From Molanna angustata (Eukaryota; Arthropoda; Insecta; Trichoptera; Molannidae): a stretch of 64,000 bases of DNA. The position numbers were made by a program, and so were the translations under genes. A model generated the notes under the pieces. It was not told the DNA's origin, searched no databases, and saw nothing but the letters and a program-made list of their open reading frames with translations. Where the stretch lies: assembly GCA_963576475.1 (NCBI GenBank), contig OY754987.1, forward strand, positions 3,942,036-4,006,035. Direction: 5' to 3'. Of the stretch, positions 32,501 through 43,106 are shown one piece after another (the stretch's first letter is position 1; each line of letters starts with the position of its first letter).

Positions 32501-32570
32501 CGATATTGTCCTGAAGTTTTCCCAATCTGTCCCGATTCAATGAGGTATAAGTATAGTCACCAACAAAACA
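32501..32570 (-). CDS. candidate alternative small exon of the Osiris-like gene
   Basis: A 70-bp minus-strand segment sits between an acceptor-like AATAAATTCAG and a strong donor (ATCG|GTGAGT). Read from its first base it encodes CFVGDYTYTSLNRDRLGKLQ-DNI and ends in phase 1, right for the exon at 24117. Its entry phase (0) does not match the favoured donor of the preceding exon, only a weaker donor upstream, so use is uncertain. Confidence 0.25.
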
Positions 32571-33082
32571 CTGAATTTATTGCGATTATTTAAGCAAAAT
32601 ATGACAAACTCAGTTTTCAAGGATTTGAGAGCATCTATGTCAAATGTTTTCATATCATAGAGAAGAAATAGCGTTGTCTAATTTAAAATAAGCGTCAAAT
32701 GAATTAACTATATGTGATATAAATTAAATTGAACGTTGACATAAGCTTGGTCCATTCGGAAAACAGTCCTTATTATGCTAAACACCATTCATATAAAATT
32801 CATAATTTTCACTCTCTAAATACATGACACCCCACCGAGAAATTGATGTAAAAATATGCTAAAAACAAAATAATGAAGAGGCAAAATAAAATGTTAAATT
32901 TGAAAGTGTTTCAAAAAAATATAATATAATATAAGTATATGTATATAAAATAATATGATGATGAAAAAAAGGTCACATACACCATTATAAAGCGAATAAT
33001 GCACCATTTGACAGATGATTTTTATGGATATGATAAGCAGAAAGCAACCGAACCCAACCAAAAATAGTAATGATTTCTATAC

Positions 33083-33508
33083 CAAATGATGTGGAGGTGC
33101 GTTTAATTGTTGATGGTGCAGTTTCAGAAGATTTATCGTGCTCTTTTACAGTACGCCTAGTGATACTCGGCCATATCTTTGTGACGCTCGGCCAGGTTTT
33201 GATGCCGTTGGCCCATGCGCCGATCGGTTGGAAATAAGCGCTGTTCGGTTGTACATAAGCGCCGTTCGGTTGTACATAAGCGCCGTTCGGCTGCGCGTAA
33301 TAAGCGCTCTTGGCCCATGCACCAACGCCCGAGTACTGTCCGTACGGCAGACTTTTGAAACTCGTTTTCTTGGCGGTGTCGCTCGCCAACGTGCTCGAAG
33401 ATGATTTGGATCCACTGTCCCTCGTTTTATCATCGTCCGACAACAAGTTTCGAGCGTGCAGCCATCTTTTAGCGTATCCGTCAGCCCTTTTCCAAAGCGA
33501 TGAAATAG
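33083..33508 (-). CDS. Osiris-like gene, repeat-bearing middle exon
   Basis: A 426-bp exon (142 codons), phase 1 at both ends, acceptor TTCATCTCAAG and donor TTTG|GTATAG. It begins SISSLWKRADGYAKRWLHAR, a basic linker, then a serine-rich stretch, then a tandem peptide repeat (A-Y-Y/V/F-Q-P-N-G/S, three to four units; DNA repeat at about 33225-33300), then GIKTWPSVTKIWPSITRRT with two WPS(V/I)T units and a polar end. The repeat is unusual for Osiris proteins. The donor is only moderate, so the 3' edge is less sure than the acceptor. Confidence 0.6.
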
Positions 33509-33777
33509 CTTGAGATGAACAATAATATTATAAATTACTTAGTTATATGGGAAGCGATGAAATGATCGAGCGAATTGTTATGTATGTATTTTACAAAAAA
33601 AAAACAAATACATAATATCGTGAAAATACATTTTATCCCCTCTTTTAAATATTATTTAATTGTAACTTTTGATTATTACCGATTAAAATAAATTTGTTAT
33701 TAAAACAAAGTAAAAACAATTAAATTGGGTTCTTTTAATTAAATCTTTCGCAGAATTCTTTTAATATAATTTTTTTT
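33509..33777. other. intron sequence, no feature
   Basis: AT-rich part of the 1.7-kb intron. Confidence 0.4.
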
Positions 33778-33986
33778 TCTCGGGCAACTATCGGATACTT
33801 TGTCAAATATCAATTTAACACGCACCCAATAACAAGTTGCCACATTCTGGAGACAAACGATATCATTCGTCTCAGAGATCCAGACTGAAAACATAATTGA
33901 AAACTGTGTATCTACCGGGAATCGAACCCGGGACCCTTAGATCAGCAGTCAGAAACCTAAAGAACTTAGCCATGAAGGCCGACATA
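33778..33986 (-). repeat. tRNA-derived SINE copy 3 (S1), full length
   Basis: On the minus strand: GGCCTTCATGGCTAAGTTCT (A-box region), CTGACTGCTGATCTAAGGGT, CCCGGGTTCGATTCCCGG (B box), then TTTTCAGTCTGGATCTCTGA, GTGGCAACTTGTTATTGGGT and CCGAG at the end. Length about 205 bp. Confidence 0.85.
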
Positions 33987-35215
33987 CATACATACTACAC
34001 ATTTATTAGATTTTTTTTATTTAGATGCATTAAGTTAGTTCTAGTATGTATGTAAAACACTCGCATGAAGATTATCTTTTTTCAAAATTAAGATCAAAAT
34101 AAAGGTTTTAAATTTTGTATGATGTAATAACTTCAACAGAATTATTTTCTACAAATTAATATTCGTATTTGCATCACCAACAGAATTATGTCTTTCAAAA
34201 TAAGTTGTTACGTGTAATTTGATAATTACATTATTTGACATAGTTATTTGGGGCGAATTAAAGATTTTAAAGTTTGCTAAATTTCAAAGTTAATCAGAAA
34301 TCTTGGAAAATTTATAAAACTTTCAAAATGTTTCAATTTCACGTTACTCAAGAAATTTGAAATATTTAAATTTAAGGAAGTGAGTAATAAATAATTCAAA
34401 GTTTTAGTAATTTTCTTTCCTAATTAAGTACGCAATAAAATTACTTAATATTTCAAGAGAAAAACTTTATCAGTCTTACTATCTATAATTACTTTAAATC
34501 AAATTTAAATAATCTCTAGTTTAATGGGTTAATAAATAAAATCTCGTGAATTATTTGACAACCGACATCAAAGAAGTAATTGCTTGAAAAATGTGCTATA
34601 TAATGCTAAGAAAAAACAAAGTGATTGTAAAATCTATAGAGCTAACTACTAAAACAATTTAAATTTACAAAAATCCAACACCAATAGCATTCACAGTTAA
34701 ATTAAATTTTGATAAAAAATAAAATGTCAATAATTTATATTTCCAAATTATATTCAATAAAAAAAACAAACAAAAATATATAGGTTCAATAAACCGCTAC
34801 AGTTCTTTTGCTGGAAATTTCACAAAATAAGTAGAATTTAAGCCACTGAATATGGTAATTTTGTATATCGAAAGAGCAGAAATTTATTGAGCCTTTACAT
34901 TTCTGTGGAAGAAACTGTCATTTTATTTTTATATATGTATTAAAAAATATTATTTTAATGAAAATCAATCAAAAATTTTCGTTAAATGAAATGAAAACTA
35001 TGTTAAATATTGTTCTAATCAAAAGATTTTTTTTTAATTCAATACAAGAGCTCGAGAGTGAAATATTCAAAATAGAAAATATGCAAATAGAAACGATTAC
35101 GGAATAATTCCAACACATATTTAAAATAATGCATGTGCAGATTTATTCCGATATTTATATATGAAAAAGGGATATTCCCAAAATATTATATGATTTTACT
35201 AATGATATATTCAAT
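33987..35215. other. intron sequence, no recognised feature
   Basis: Very AT-rich intronic DNA between the first coding exon and the repeat-bearing exon. Nothing recognised. Confidence 0.4.
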
Positions 35216-35223
35216 TTACTTAC

Positions 35224-35995
35224 ATCTGAATCCAAAATATCTCGCAGTCTGTGGTAAGTTCACGTTGATGGCGTGACTTTTAGCAAAGTTTTCAAACTTC
35301 GTAAGAACCTGATTGTCAAAGTCTCCCAAATCTTTGCTGGATTGTGTGTCATCCAATAATCTGGGAGCTCCGGGACTTGTAGAATCGTTCATTCCTCTTC
35401 CGCGCAAGGAACTGACTGGTTCTATGCTTACACCATCAAATAATGTATAAGAATCCTTTGACAAGGAATCATCAACAAATCCTAGTAGTTCTTTCTCCAA
35501 AGTGTTTAATTTCCCTTTTGCGTTTACGTCGTCTTTCTTTATCAGCTCGAATGCTTCGCTTACATCGTCTAAAATTGATGAAGTTTCTGTTTTGCTTTTG
35601 GTTCTTTCATTTTTATCTTGGATAACTTTAGAAATAAATTTCGTTGTTGCTTCTCCTCCTGGAATTGGCTTGAAAACTGATTCGTCAATTTTGGATTCTA
35701 TTTCCAGTTTATCATCTTTGTTAGTTTTATCTGCAAATTTTTCATTAACATTGGGGATTGGATCATAGTTTTCTTTTACGGGTCTCAGCATTGGACTGAC
35801 ACTCGGTACTTCATATATTTTTACATTATTCGATGCTTCAACGTTAACTGAACCACTTCTTCTAACACTTGAATAACAACTCGACGGACTGATATTGTAT
35901 AAAATCACTATTAAAACTAAAGCTGATATTTCCGCCATACTTTTTCTAAGGAAAGTTCTTCTACCTACACATCCAAACCTGTCGATTTCTTTCAT
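35224..35995 (-). CDS. Osiris-like (DUF1676) gene, first coding exon
   Basis: This exon starts a minus-strand host gene continuing at 33508, 24117 and 22757; all joints keep phase 1. Coding starts at ATG 35995 (MKEIDRFGCV); a second Met (MAEISALVLIVILYNIS) would put the signal peptide at the very start, and either could be used. After the signal: a polar region, DDVSEAFELIKKDD, LGFVDDSLSKDSYTLFDGV and NQVLTKFENFAKSHAINVNL. The LFDGVSIEP and KF--FAKSHAINVNLP blocks match the usual Osiris pattern (dgv.lv; l.rfl.sH.l.v.lp). The donor is strong (AGAT|GTAAGT). Osiris proteins are secretory-pathway or cuticle-associated insect proteins. The usual N-terminal Cys pair is not obvious, so membership is probable, not certain. 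Confidence 0.7.
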
Positions 35996-36103
35996 TTTGA
36001 GATATCTTTTTTTATTAGATTCGATATTGAACTTTGATGATTCACAATCTTTTCGAGTTTTGAAATGTATGGTTCATTTTCGAGACAAAATCCGTGAACA
36101 AAT
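35996..36103 (-). other. 5' UTR of the Osiris-like gene after an acceptor
   Basis: A classic acceptor (a run of T then GTTTCAG) ends at 36104, so the first coding exon begins at 36103 and at least one 5' non-coding exon lies further right. The UTR contains an upstream ATG opening an 11-codon frame that ends before the main start. Confidence 0.55.
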
Positions 36104-37233
36104 CTGAAACAAAAAAAAAATAAAAGTTGTATTAAACGATTAATTGATGATCAATTGGATATTAAACTAATTATTTTTTATAAATTACACCAACGTAGTT
36201 GACTAGTCACTTTTCTATGGTTCTGAAACAAGAATCGCGTCAGAGATTGAATTTATTACAGTTATTATATATGATGGACATTAGGACCTGGTTGATATAT
36301 TTTTTATGAGCTCATATGTTTTTAAGGTAATGATTGTGAGTTAAAAATGTTGTGATTATGTGCCTTTTTAATGTGGAACGGGAAAAATCACATTTTTTTA
36401 TTTTTTATTTTCACATGGTTCATAATTGCTTATATCAACAAAAAATCGCTAAAAATTGTAAACTGCTAGCCCTAGAACAGGATTTTCTAGTTGAGCAGCA
36501 GTACTCTACTTATTTTTGTCATTGTTAATATGGTGTGATTAAAAATAAATTAAATAAGTTTCGTGAAATGCGAAAAATTACGAAATTGTTTAACGCTGAC
36601 AATTATTGCAATATGGCTGCGGATTGATAATTTAAAACATAACAAAGACTCATTCATGGAATGAAAACAGGATATCATAATTCTCTATTTGGTAAAATGT
36701 TTTATTACATTGAAGAAGAAGAAGAAGAAATTCATTTTTCCTATGCCGTTTTGATATCTCATGAACGAACCACGAACCATGTTTCTAAATACGGTCTTAT
36801 TCTCATTTCAATATATTAACTCTTAAATATATGTAGCTATTTCCTAAAGAATACCATAGTTTTGTATTTACACATTATTTTCAAACATAATCCGATTTGA
36901 TTTCAATAAATTGTAATGATATCTTCGAATACCATTTGATATGCCTTGGACTTTCTTCGTTCATCATCTGCATATAAGCATATATTTCACGACCAGTTTC
37001 TACTCTATTTTTACATTTTTATCTGCTTTCACACGATATTCATTGTATAAATCAACGTGCCACTATTCGGTTCGGTATTCACATTTTGGCGTGAATAATC
37101 ACCCATCTTGCTCCTTCCCCGCTCCCCTCCATGTAACTGCTATGTTCCCTTCCTACCACCAAACAAACCAGTACTTGCTTGTAGCCGACCTCGAACGCAT
37201 ACCATTCGGATTACATTATGTCGCGCTGAGTAT
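36104..37233. other. upstream intron or promoter region, no exon identified
   Basis: No coding region seen. 36468-36560 resembles 63020-63110 (CTGCTAGCCCTAGAACAGG, then GTGTGATTAA). A short GAA run lies at 36712-36729. Confidence 0.4.
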
Positions 37234-37237
37234 TTAA

Positions 37238-38023
37238 CTCTTTATTGGTCGCGCTATGGTCCTTTCCCCGTAAAATTTTTAAAATAGCGTGTGATTTTGT
37301 CAACTTGTGGATTTTTGCGAAATCCCCCCGTGTATTCCTCACTCATACCGTGATAATGACGAGCCGCAAAGTTTATCTCAGTTATCACCGGGAGGTATCG
37401 GTGTAACGACATTTGAAGAGTGTGTCGGTCGAATCGACCATAGCGCGACCAAATTCTTATGCCCTTTTCGGAACTCCAACATTTTTATTTTTGTATAATA
37501 AAACGTAAGTAAGTACTTGATTTTTATGATTTTTTTTTTCTCAAGTATGCCCTCTATTAAATTTTACATGTAATTTTAATGTTTTGTGATATGAAAAAGT
37601 ATATTTTTTCTTTTGTTTAATTATTTTTTTATATTGATTTTAATTTTTTTAGTTTTGATTTTTTTTATTTTGACAGTTTAATATTGACGGTTGTTGAAAA
37701 ACAATAAATTACAACAATAAGTTTTGTTTTGATTTTTATTATGGATTCAAAATATCAAAAGTTTTTCCAAATCACCTCTTCAATTGTTTCCTGAAAAAAT
37801 TAATAAAATAAACTTCTTCAGAACTTTAAATATTCGATGTATTTGAAAAAGGTGTCACCAATATATACTTGAAATAATTATAAAACACATATTTAAGAGA
37901 AGTTTCGTTTTTAATGTTTTTTAATAATTAAAAAAAACATTTTTTCCAAGACTACCGCTTTTACGGGGAAAAGACCATAACGCGACCAAAATCGTTTCAA
38001 AATTTGCCGCGACCAATAGAGTG
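37238..38023. mobile_element. 786-bp TTAA-flanked non-autonomous transposon
   Basis: TTAA lies at 37234-37237 and 38024-38027. Tips are inverted repeats: CTCTTTATTGGTCGCG on the left, CACTCTATTGGTCGCG when the right end is reversed, with further shared blocks (GGTCGCG-TATGGTC-TTTCCCCGT). The interior has no transposase. TTAA duplication is the hallmark of piggyBac-type transposases, so it is probably mobilised by one. Confidence 0.8.
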
Positions 38024-38143
38024 TTAATATCGCCGTGAATAATCGATGTAGAAACAATCAATTAAAGTGCTATGCCCCTGCATCGACTACGCATCTTTTG
38101 TCGGATTGGGTGAGAAATCGAGACGAAGATTTTCTCCATCCTG

Positions 38144-38306
38144 CCCCCCTAGACAACATGTCATTAAAGCTAAGCGTTATATCGCTAAGCGATAGAAATG
38201 TATGTAATTGGTGGTTGTCACGTGATGTCATAGCCACCAATTCCATACATTTACTATCGCTTAGCGATATAACACTTAGCTTAAATGGCATGTTGTCTAG
38301 AAGGGC
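38144..38306. mobile_element. 160-bp foldback MITE (family C)
   Basis: The sequence CTAGACAACATG, then AAGCTAAG and ATATCGCTAAGCGATAG, is mirrored on the right (CTATCGCTTAGCGATAT, then CATGTTGTCTAG). The centre contains TCACGTGA. No coding capacity. Clear target duplication was not found. Confidence 0.75.
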
Positions 38307-39359
38307 TGGTAGGTGATTTTCTTTCTCGATATATTACATATTTTCCCGGTATTTATGTATCTTATAACCGTGAATAACGCGCCGTGACAAAGCGCTATTA
38401 TTTATATTATACATTCCACTAATCTCTTAACCCCGAGTTGAAATCGGCATTTTGGCGTTAACAGCCACAGTGTTAGGACACAACCTTGCCATTTTCATCT
38501 TCCTAGTCACTCAAGAGAGTTATCTTTACGTTCACCTCTCGCACGAATGATCGTTTTTTGAAATTCTTTCACTTATATCGTAGGTTTTCATCCACTAGAA
38601 TAAAAACTCATCTAGGTTTACACTTCAAAAGCAAAAATTTGTATTATCAACCTAAAAGTTTAGGGGTCTCTTGTGGCTCTCTATTATCTTTTTTGCTTCA
38701 TCCCAAACACAAGTATAATTAATCTAACGTTAAATTTTACTCAAAGTTCATTATGCAAACAATACCTACTCGGGATTCACCGTTTCACAAAATAATGTCC
38801 TTCGCAGATAAGCAGAGGATAATAATTTTAAAGGCAATGATATCAACCAAAAACCTCCATAAAATTATAAGTCTACAAACAAACAATTTGCGTTTGGTAT
38901 ATCTTTAGTGATAATATGCAATACAATGTGTGCTATGGGTATAAGTTTTTATCGTGACAAAAATAAAAAAAAAAATATCTTTGTATGTGGTAAAGATAAC
39001 AGAAGAAAAGCAAAACAAAAAGACAAATTAATATAATAACACTTTAAAGCAATGATAGGAAAACAAAAGTATAGGGAGAGGAAAAAGAAATCAAGTGTTA
39101 TCAGATTCTCGTGGATTTTTCAACTTATAGTCAAATAATACCAACTTAGATTCGCAGCATATATTATGTTGCTGTTTTACCTGTCTAATAATCTAAAGCT
39201 GTTTTACCTGTCTATTAATTCTTAACTGACACCCCATATCTATCCAACCTCCCCTCCCTCAACCTCTATTTCCTTCCTTCCTTTGTTGTTGTGAATTTAC
39301 TCTTAATATTCTTTTCGTTTGTTATAAATTTAATGTATATACCAATTTACTATTTATGA
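38307..39359. other. no recognised feature
   Basis: No gene or named repeat recognised in this stretch. Confidence 0.35.
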
Positions 39360-39455
39360 CCTCACGTCGCTTTGATTGGTTGGAAAAAATTACCTTGTGG
39401 CAATAAACCCGTCATTGTGCACATTATAATGTTTGTACATAAAGTTTAATAAAAT
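39360..39455 (+). repeat. LINE 3' tail fragment (T1)
   Basis: GATTGGTTGGAAAAAATTAC and GGCAATAAACCCGTCATTGT match the tails at 45.2 and 52.1 kb. Confidence 0.6.
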
Positions 39456-39549
39456 GTTACAAATATGGATAAACTCAGAAGTCGGAACATCAAAATTTAT
39501 TTATATGTGTGTACTTGATACACAGGGCCTAAAATTTCAGAATATATAG

Positions 39550-39720
39550 AAATTGATACAGAACATTATCAAAAAGTTAAGGTACCTATATATTTCTTTA
39601 TTAATACCCATACTGTCTAAATTGTTTTTTTTTCTTCAAAACGATTTGATTAGAAATAATGATGGTATATCAAATTGAAAAATAGGTACGTTTGGCAACA
39701 GTCGCCCTCTCATAATGTCC
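39550..39720. mobile_element. right-end fragment of foldback family B
   Basis: ACAGAACATTATCAAAAAGTT, then AAACGATTTGATTAGAAATA and GGTACGTTTGGCAACAGTCG match the right arm of the complete element ending at 51138. The left part is absent. Confidence 0.65.
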
Positions 39721-39795
39721 TTTCCTAAGTTAAGCTAGAACTTGTGTTAAGGAAAGCCGCAGCTCTTTGCTTAGTGCGGACGCACACCAGACATA

Positions 39796-39975
39796 GCCCC
39801 CAAGTCAAATTGAAAACGCTGTTCGTTTTCGCCAAGCGCTAATTTTTTTTGTATGGGATTTGACGTTTGTTGTTTGTTATTGTAGAAAAAATTTCTACAA
39901 CAAACGTCAAATCACATACAAAAAAAAAATAGCGCTTGGCGATAACGAACAGCGTTTTCAATTTGACTTGGGGGC
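39796..39975. mobile_element. 180-bp foldback MITE, family A, copy 2
   Basis: Starts GCCCCCAAGTCAAATTG and ends with the reverse complement. Flanked by ATA on both sides (39793-39795, 39976-39978). Closely similar to 20820-21001 but with the asymmetric loop in the opposite orientation. Confidence 0.85.
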
Positions 39976-40238
39976 ATACACTTGTATTGCGATAACTGTC
40001 TTAAAATGCCAATGGAGATAGAACAATTGCACTGCTTAGTTAATATGAATTTGACTGTGTATTTACTTATAAACCTACCTACTGGTAGGTTTATAAGTAA
40101 ATAATAACTGTTCGCTATAATTATGTTATAGTGAACGATATGATCATAAATATATGCACATGGATGGGTAGGTATTTGTAATGACATTTCAATATTTTGA
40201 GATTTAATATTGTTGCATTTTATCCTACCTACGGCCGC

Positions 40239-41362
40239 TTTCTCCAAGGTCCCTCAAAATCGAACATCAGCTAAGTACCCATTCGAAACTTAAATCCTTA
40301 AGTGGCTTACTTAATAAATTTGCATTTCACCAACAAATAACAGCCACACTAAGCTAAGGTCAGGATTAGTTTTTGTTATGTTTCCGGTGAACATGAATAT
40401 GGACTCAAGATAACGTTACTTAAAAAAATATGCAAATAAGAAATACATAATAAACTATAAAAATATCATTAAAATATTCTAACGTGTGAATTTCACGATT
40501 TTTACTCTATATATAAATTAATTATAAAAAAGTACTACTTTGATCTCATGAGTACAGGTAATTGCCGCTGGCACCAACAGATGGCGCTAGCGGCGCTCGC
40601 TGTCAGGGTAGCCTTGTTTGTACACCAGTTTTTGTTTTTGACACATCATGTACAGACAGTTTATTTAGTATTCACACCAATTTAGTTATTTTATTTTAAT
40701 ATTTGTTACTTTTTTTAATATACAATGCAACTGGCTCATGCCAGCCGCAATTATAACTACAGACAAACCTAACCAATCTATTTTTACCAAACTTTTGTAG
40801 GTTTGGTTTAAAAAATCGGTGTACATCCTAGGATATACTCGCTGTCATGGCTGTTTATTCGCTTCGTACTTGTTGATTGTTGAGATTGTTCGACACGAGA
40901 CGCGCATATTTATCAGAGTATAATATTTAGCAGAGTATAATTATGGATAAACCAAGGAAACGTTCTACAAATTTTACCCCCAGTGAAAAAACTAAATTAA
41001 TCGAATTAGTTTCAAAAAACACGGCAATTACTTCAAAACAAACGGATGGAGCATGCCTATTCAACGATTTCACGAATCCAGCCATCTTCCAAGATGATAA
41101 TAAACAAAATATAACTTAAATTTTACAAAAAAAAGATAAATTCAATAATAAAACAACTCTGCGACGAAATCGTAACCCAAATATCTATCTGTCAAACGCG
41201 TTAAGTGACGCTTATGACGGTTAATCCACTAGAGACCGCCACTTAAAATTTTATGCGCCGACGTCGCTAAGCGAGGCTAAGATTGTTTGGTGAAATGCAA
41301 TTTTGCGCTAAGTGGTTCATAAATGTGATTTTTTAAGTTAAGGAGCCTTGGGGAAATCGGGC
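40239..41362. mobile_element. 1.1-kb DNA transposon relic carrying a Myb/SANT-like fragment
   Basis: Imperfect inverted arms (about 40239-40365 and 41225-41362) share blocks such as CCCAAGG/CCAAGG, ATTTGCATTTCACCAA and CTAAG. The interior includes the small frame at 40943. Arms are diverged, so limits are approximate. The combination hints at a PIF/Harbinger-type source, whose accessory protein often has a Myb/SANT domain. Confidence 0.5.
40943..41119 (+). CDS. Myb/SANT-like DNA-binding fragment, 58 aa
   Basis: ATG 40943 opens MDKPRKRSTNFTPSEKTKLI, then ELVSKNTAITSKQTDG, ending in unrelated sequence before TAA. The first 36 residues fit the start of the Myb/SANT-like domain (Myb_DNA-bind_5 type: K-R--NFT--E---LLELV, KKTDG) found in transposon accessory proteins and in insect regulators. 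The domain's second half (K--AW--I) is missing, so this is a truncated copy. It lies within a transposon-like inverted-repeat structure. Confidence 0.55.
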   Translation: MDKPRKRSTNFTPSEKTKLIELVSKNTAITSKQTDGACLFNDFTNPAIFQDDNKQNIT

Positions 41363-42080
41363 ACTACTCCCTTTCATACCCACATATTTGCCTGCAAAAT
41401 TCAGTCATCATCAAGACCACACCGTGTGACCTTTATGTTTCAGACTCGCATCAAACTCAGTGAAAATATCAAATTAAATTCATCCAAATCAATCATCACC
41501 ATTCAATTGTATTAATTTAGTGTCTTAATATTGTGTGAAGTGCGCATCAGGAGACATTGCTGGGAAAATTCTGAACCGCCAGGAAAGGTAGGCAAATATT
41601 CCTTCTTTTCCTTCCTCCTGTCACTGGGTAAAACCAGTGGCACACACAATAACTATTTCGTGGGTTCAGGTACTTATCGAAATACTGAAATTATTTGCGT
41701 ATATTTGTGTAGGTTGATTCACGTATTGCACGGGATCTGCATTGGCGAGTCGGTTTCAAACAATTTATTCGTTTATGTACCCTTTCACCGTTATTATAAT
41801 TTGAAATTATGTTTGTCTATAATTGGCTCATTTTGATTGTAATCTCTATTGTAATATGTATGTACAAAGCTGTTGACAATAAATAAAATAAATTAAAATA
41901 TAATAAAATAAAACTGTGGCACCACATTTAAAACGCGTCACATTTAACACCCCCCTATATTTGCGCACAAGCATGCACACCAAGGACACGTTTGTAGCGG
42001 GTGCAGTTTGTGGCGAGACGTTAACCGCGCTACACGTATTCAGGATCGAACGCGTTCGTTATTTGTGGCGCAGTAGCTTG
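41363..42080 (+). other. unassigned sequence ending in an A-rich tail
   Basis: About 41370-41915 may be one retroelement copy: it ends GACAATAAATAAAATAAATT with A-rich repeats. CAGGAAAG|GTAGGCAAA at 41581 looks like a splice donor. No coding domain is recognised. 41930-42080 is less AT-rich than its surroundings and precedes the MADF-like frame. Confidence 0.3.
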
Positions 42081-42085
42081 CAAAA

Positions 42086-42280
42086 ATGAAAGATAATATT
42101 GAATTTTATGTGGAATTTATTGCAGAGGTTGAAAAAATCTTACATTATATAACCATGGACTCACTGATTATAGCAATAGACGGATTACAGAAATCATCTG
42201 GAACAAAATCGGCGAAGGGGTTAGTACTAATCAATGTTTGTTTTTTTACCTTTGGTGTTTTTTTTTTTCATAGAAAGTAA
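42086..42280 (+). pseudogene. MADF-domain N-terminal fragment with frameshift
   Basis: ATG 42086 begins MKDNIEFYVEFIAEVEK. One base short in a run of A at about 42135, the frame shifts; the neighbouring frame then reads NLTLYNHGLTDYSNRRITEI, IWNKIGEGVST, a good match to the MADF pattern (F---V-K-P-LY----DY--R----AW--I). MADF proteins bind DNA and occur both as host regulators and as transposon accessory proteins. The reading then ends near a possible donor (GGG|GTTAGT). It may be a decayed transposon gene or a miscalled homopolymer in a real exon. Confidence 0.55.
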
Positions 42281-42360
42281 CAAATTTTGTTTTGTTAAAC
42301 ATGATTCAACTAATTCCAATAATAATTTGTATTTGTTTTGTGACATTCGATGACATAGAT

Positions 42361-43098
42361 CAGAGATTATCAAACTTATTCTTTTACCGCCCCCTTTGAA
42401 AATGAATTATTTTCAGCGCCCCCAATTTTTTATACACTCCTAAAACTTAAAAATCACAATTTCATTACTTTAATTAATTTAGTTATAGGGTGTTTAAACT
42501 TACATTCTAAACTAGAAATTTTTACCAGTGAGAGCAATTAAAACGTAACTTTATAATATTAAGAATATAATATTTTAATCAAATTAAAAGAAACAATATA
42601 GATAGGTAATCAATTTTAGTTTTAAAACTAATCTAATGAGATGGATGAATTTGATGATTTTTAACAAGTTTGTTGATATCAGGTTCAATTTTACTCAAAA
42701 ACATCAGTAGGTATCATACAGGATAGAAATATAAACTAGTTATTCGATATTGAGTAGTAGGTAGGTTTTGATTTTACTCAAAAACATCAGTAGGTATCAT
42801 ACAGGATAGAAATATAAACTAGTTATTCGATATTGAGTAGTAGGTAGGTTTTGATTTTACTCAAAAACATCAGTAGGTATCATACAGGATAGAAATATAA
42901 ACTAGTTATTCGATATTGAGTAGTAGGTAGGTTTTAATTTTAGTGAAATTTAAAAAATAAAGTAAGTGAAAATACAAATCAACAATCGCCCCCCTGCACC
43001 ACGCCAACGCCCCCCATTTTATTCTGGGCCCCTTAACGCCCCCCTCTAGGTCTTCAACGCCCACAAGGGGGCGTTATCGCCTACTTTGAGAAAGACTG
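42361..43098. mobile_element. 738-bp hAT-like non-autonomous transposon
   Basis: Ends are CAGAGATTATCAAAC and, reversed, CAGTCTTTCTCAAAG, the common hAT terminal form (CAG-G-TTCTCAA). Flanks ACATAGAT and ATATAAAT agree at 6 of 8 positions, fitting an old 8-bp duplication. Interior is non-coding with G/C-rich strings (CGCCCCC) near both ends and a tandem array in the middle. Confidence 0.7.
42689..42937. repeat. 83-bp tandem repeat, three identical units
   Basis: Units start at 42689, 42772 and 42855 (TTTTACTCAAAAACATCAGT) and show no differences over 83 bp by eye. The array is inside the hAT-like element. Confidence 0.9.
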
Positions 43099-43106
43099 AT
43101 ATAAAT

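Noticed and set aside
33138..33513. Plus-strand frames opposite the Osiris-like middle exon
   Set aside because: They are antisense readings of the repeat-bearing exon; the minus strand has splice signals and matching phases.
35443..36107. Plus-strand frames of 60-88 codons
   Set aside because: Antisense of the first coding exon of the Osiris-like gene.
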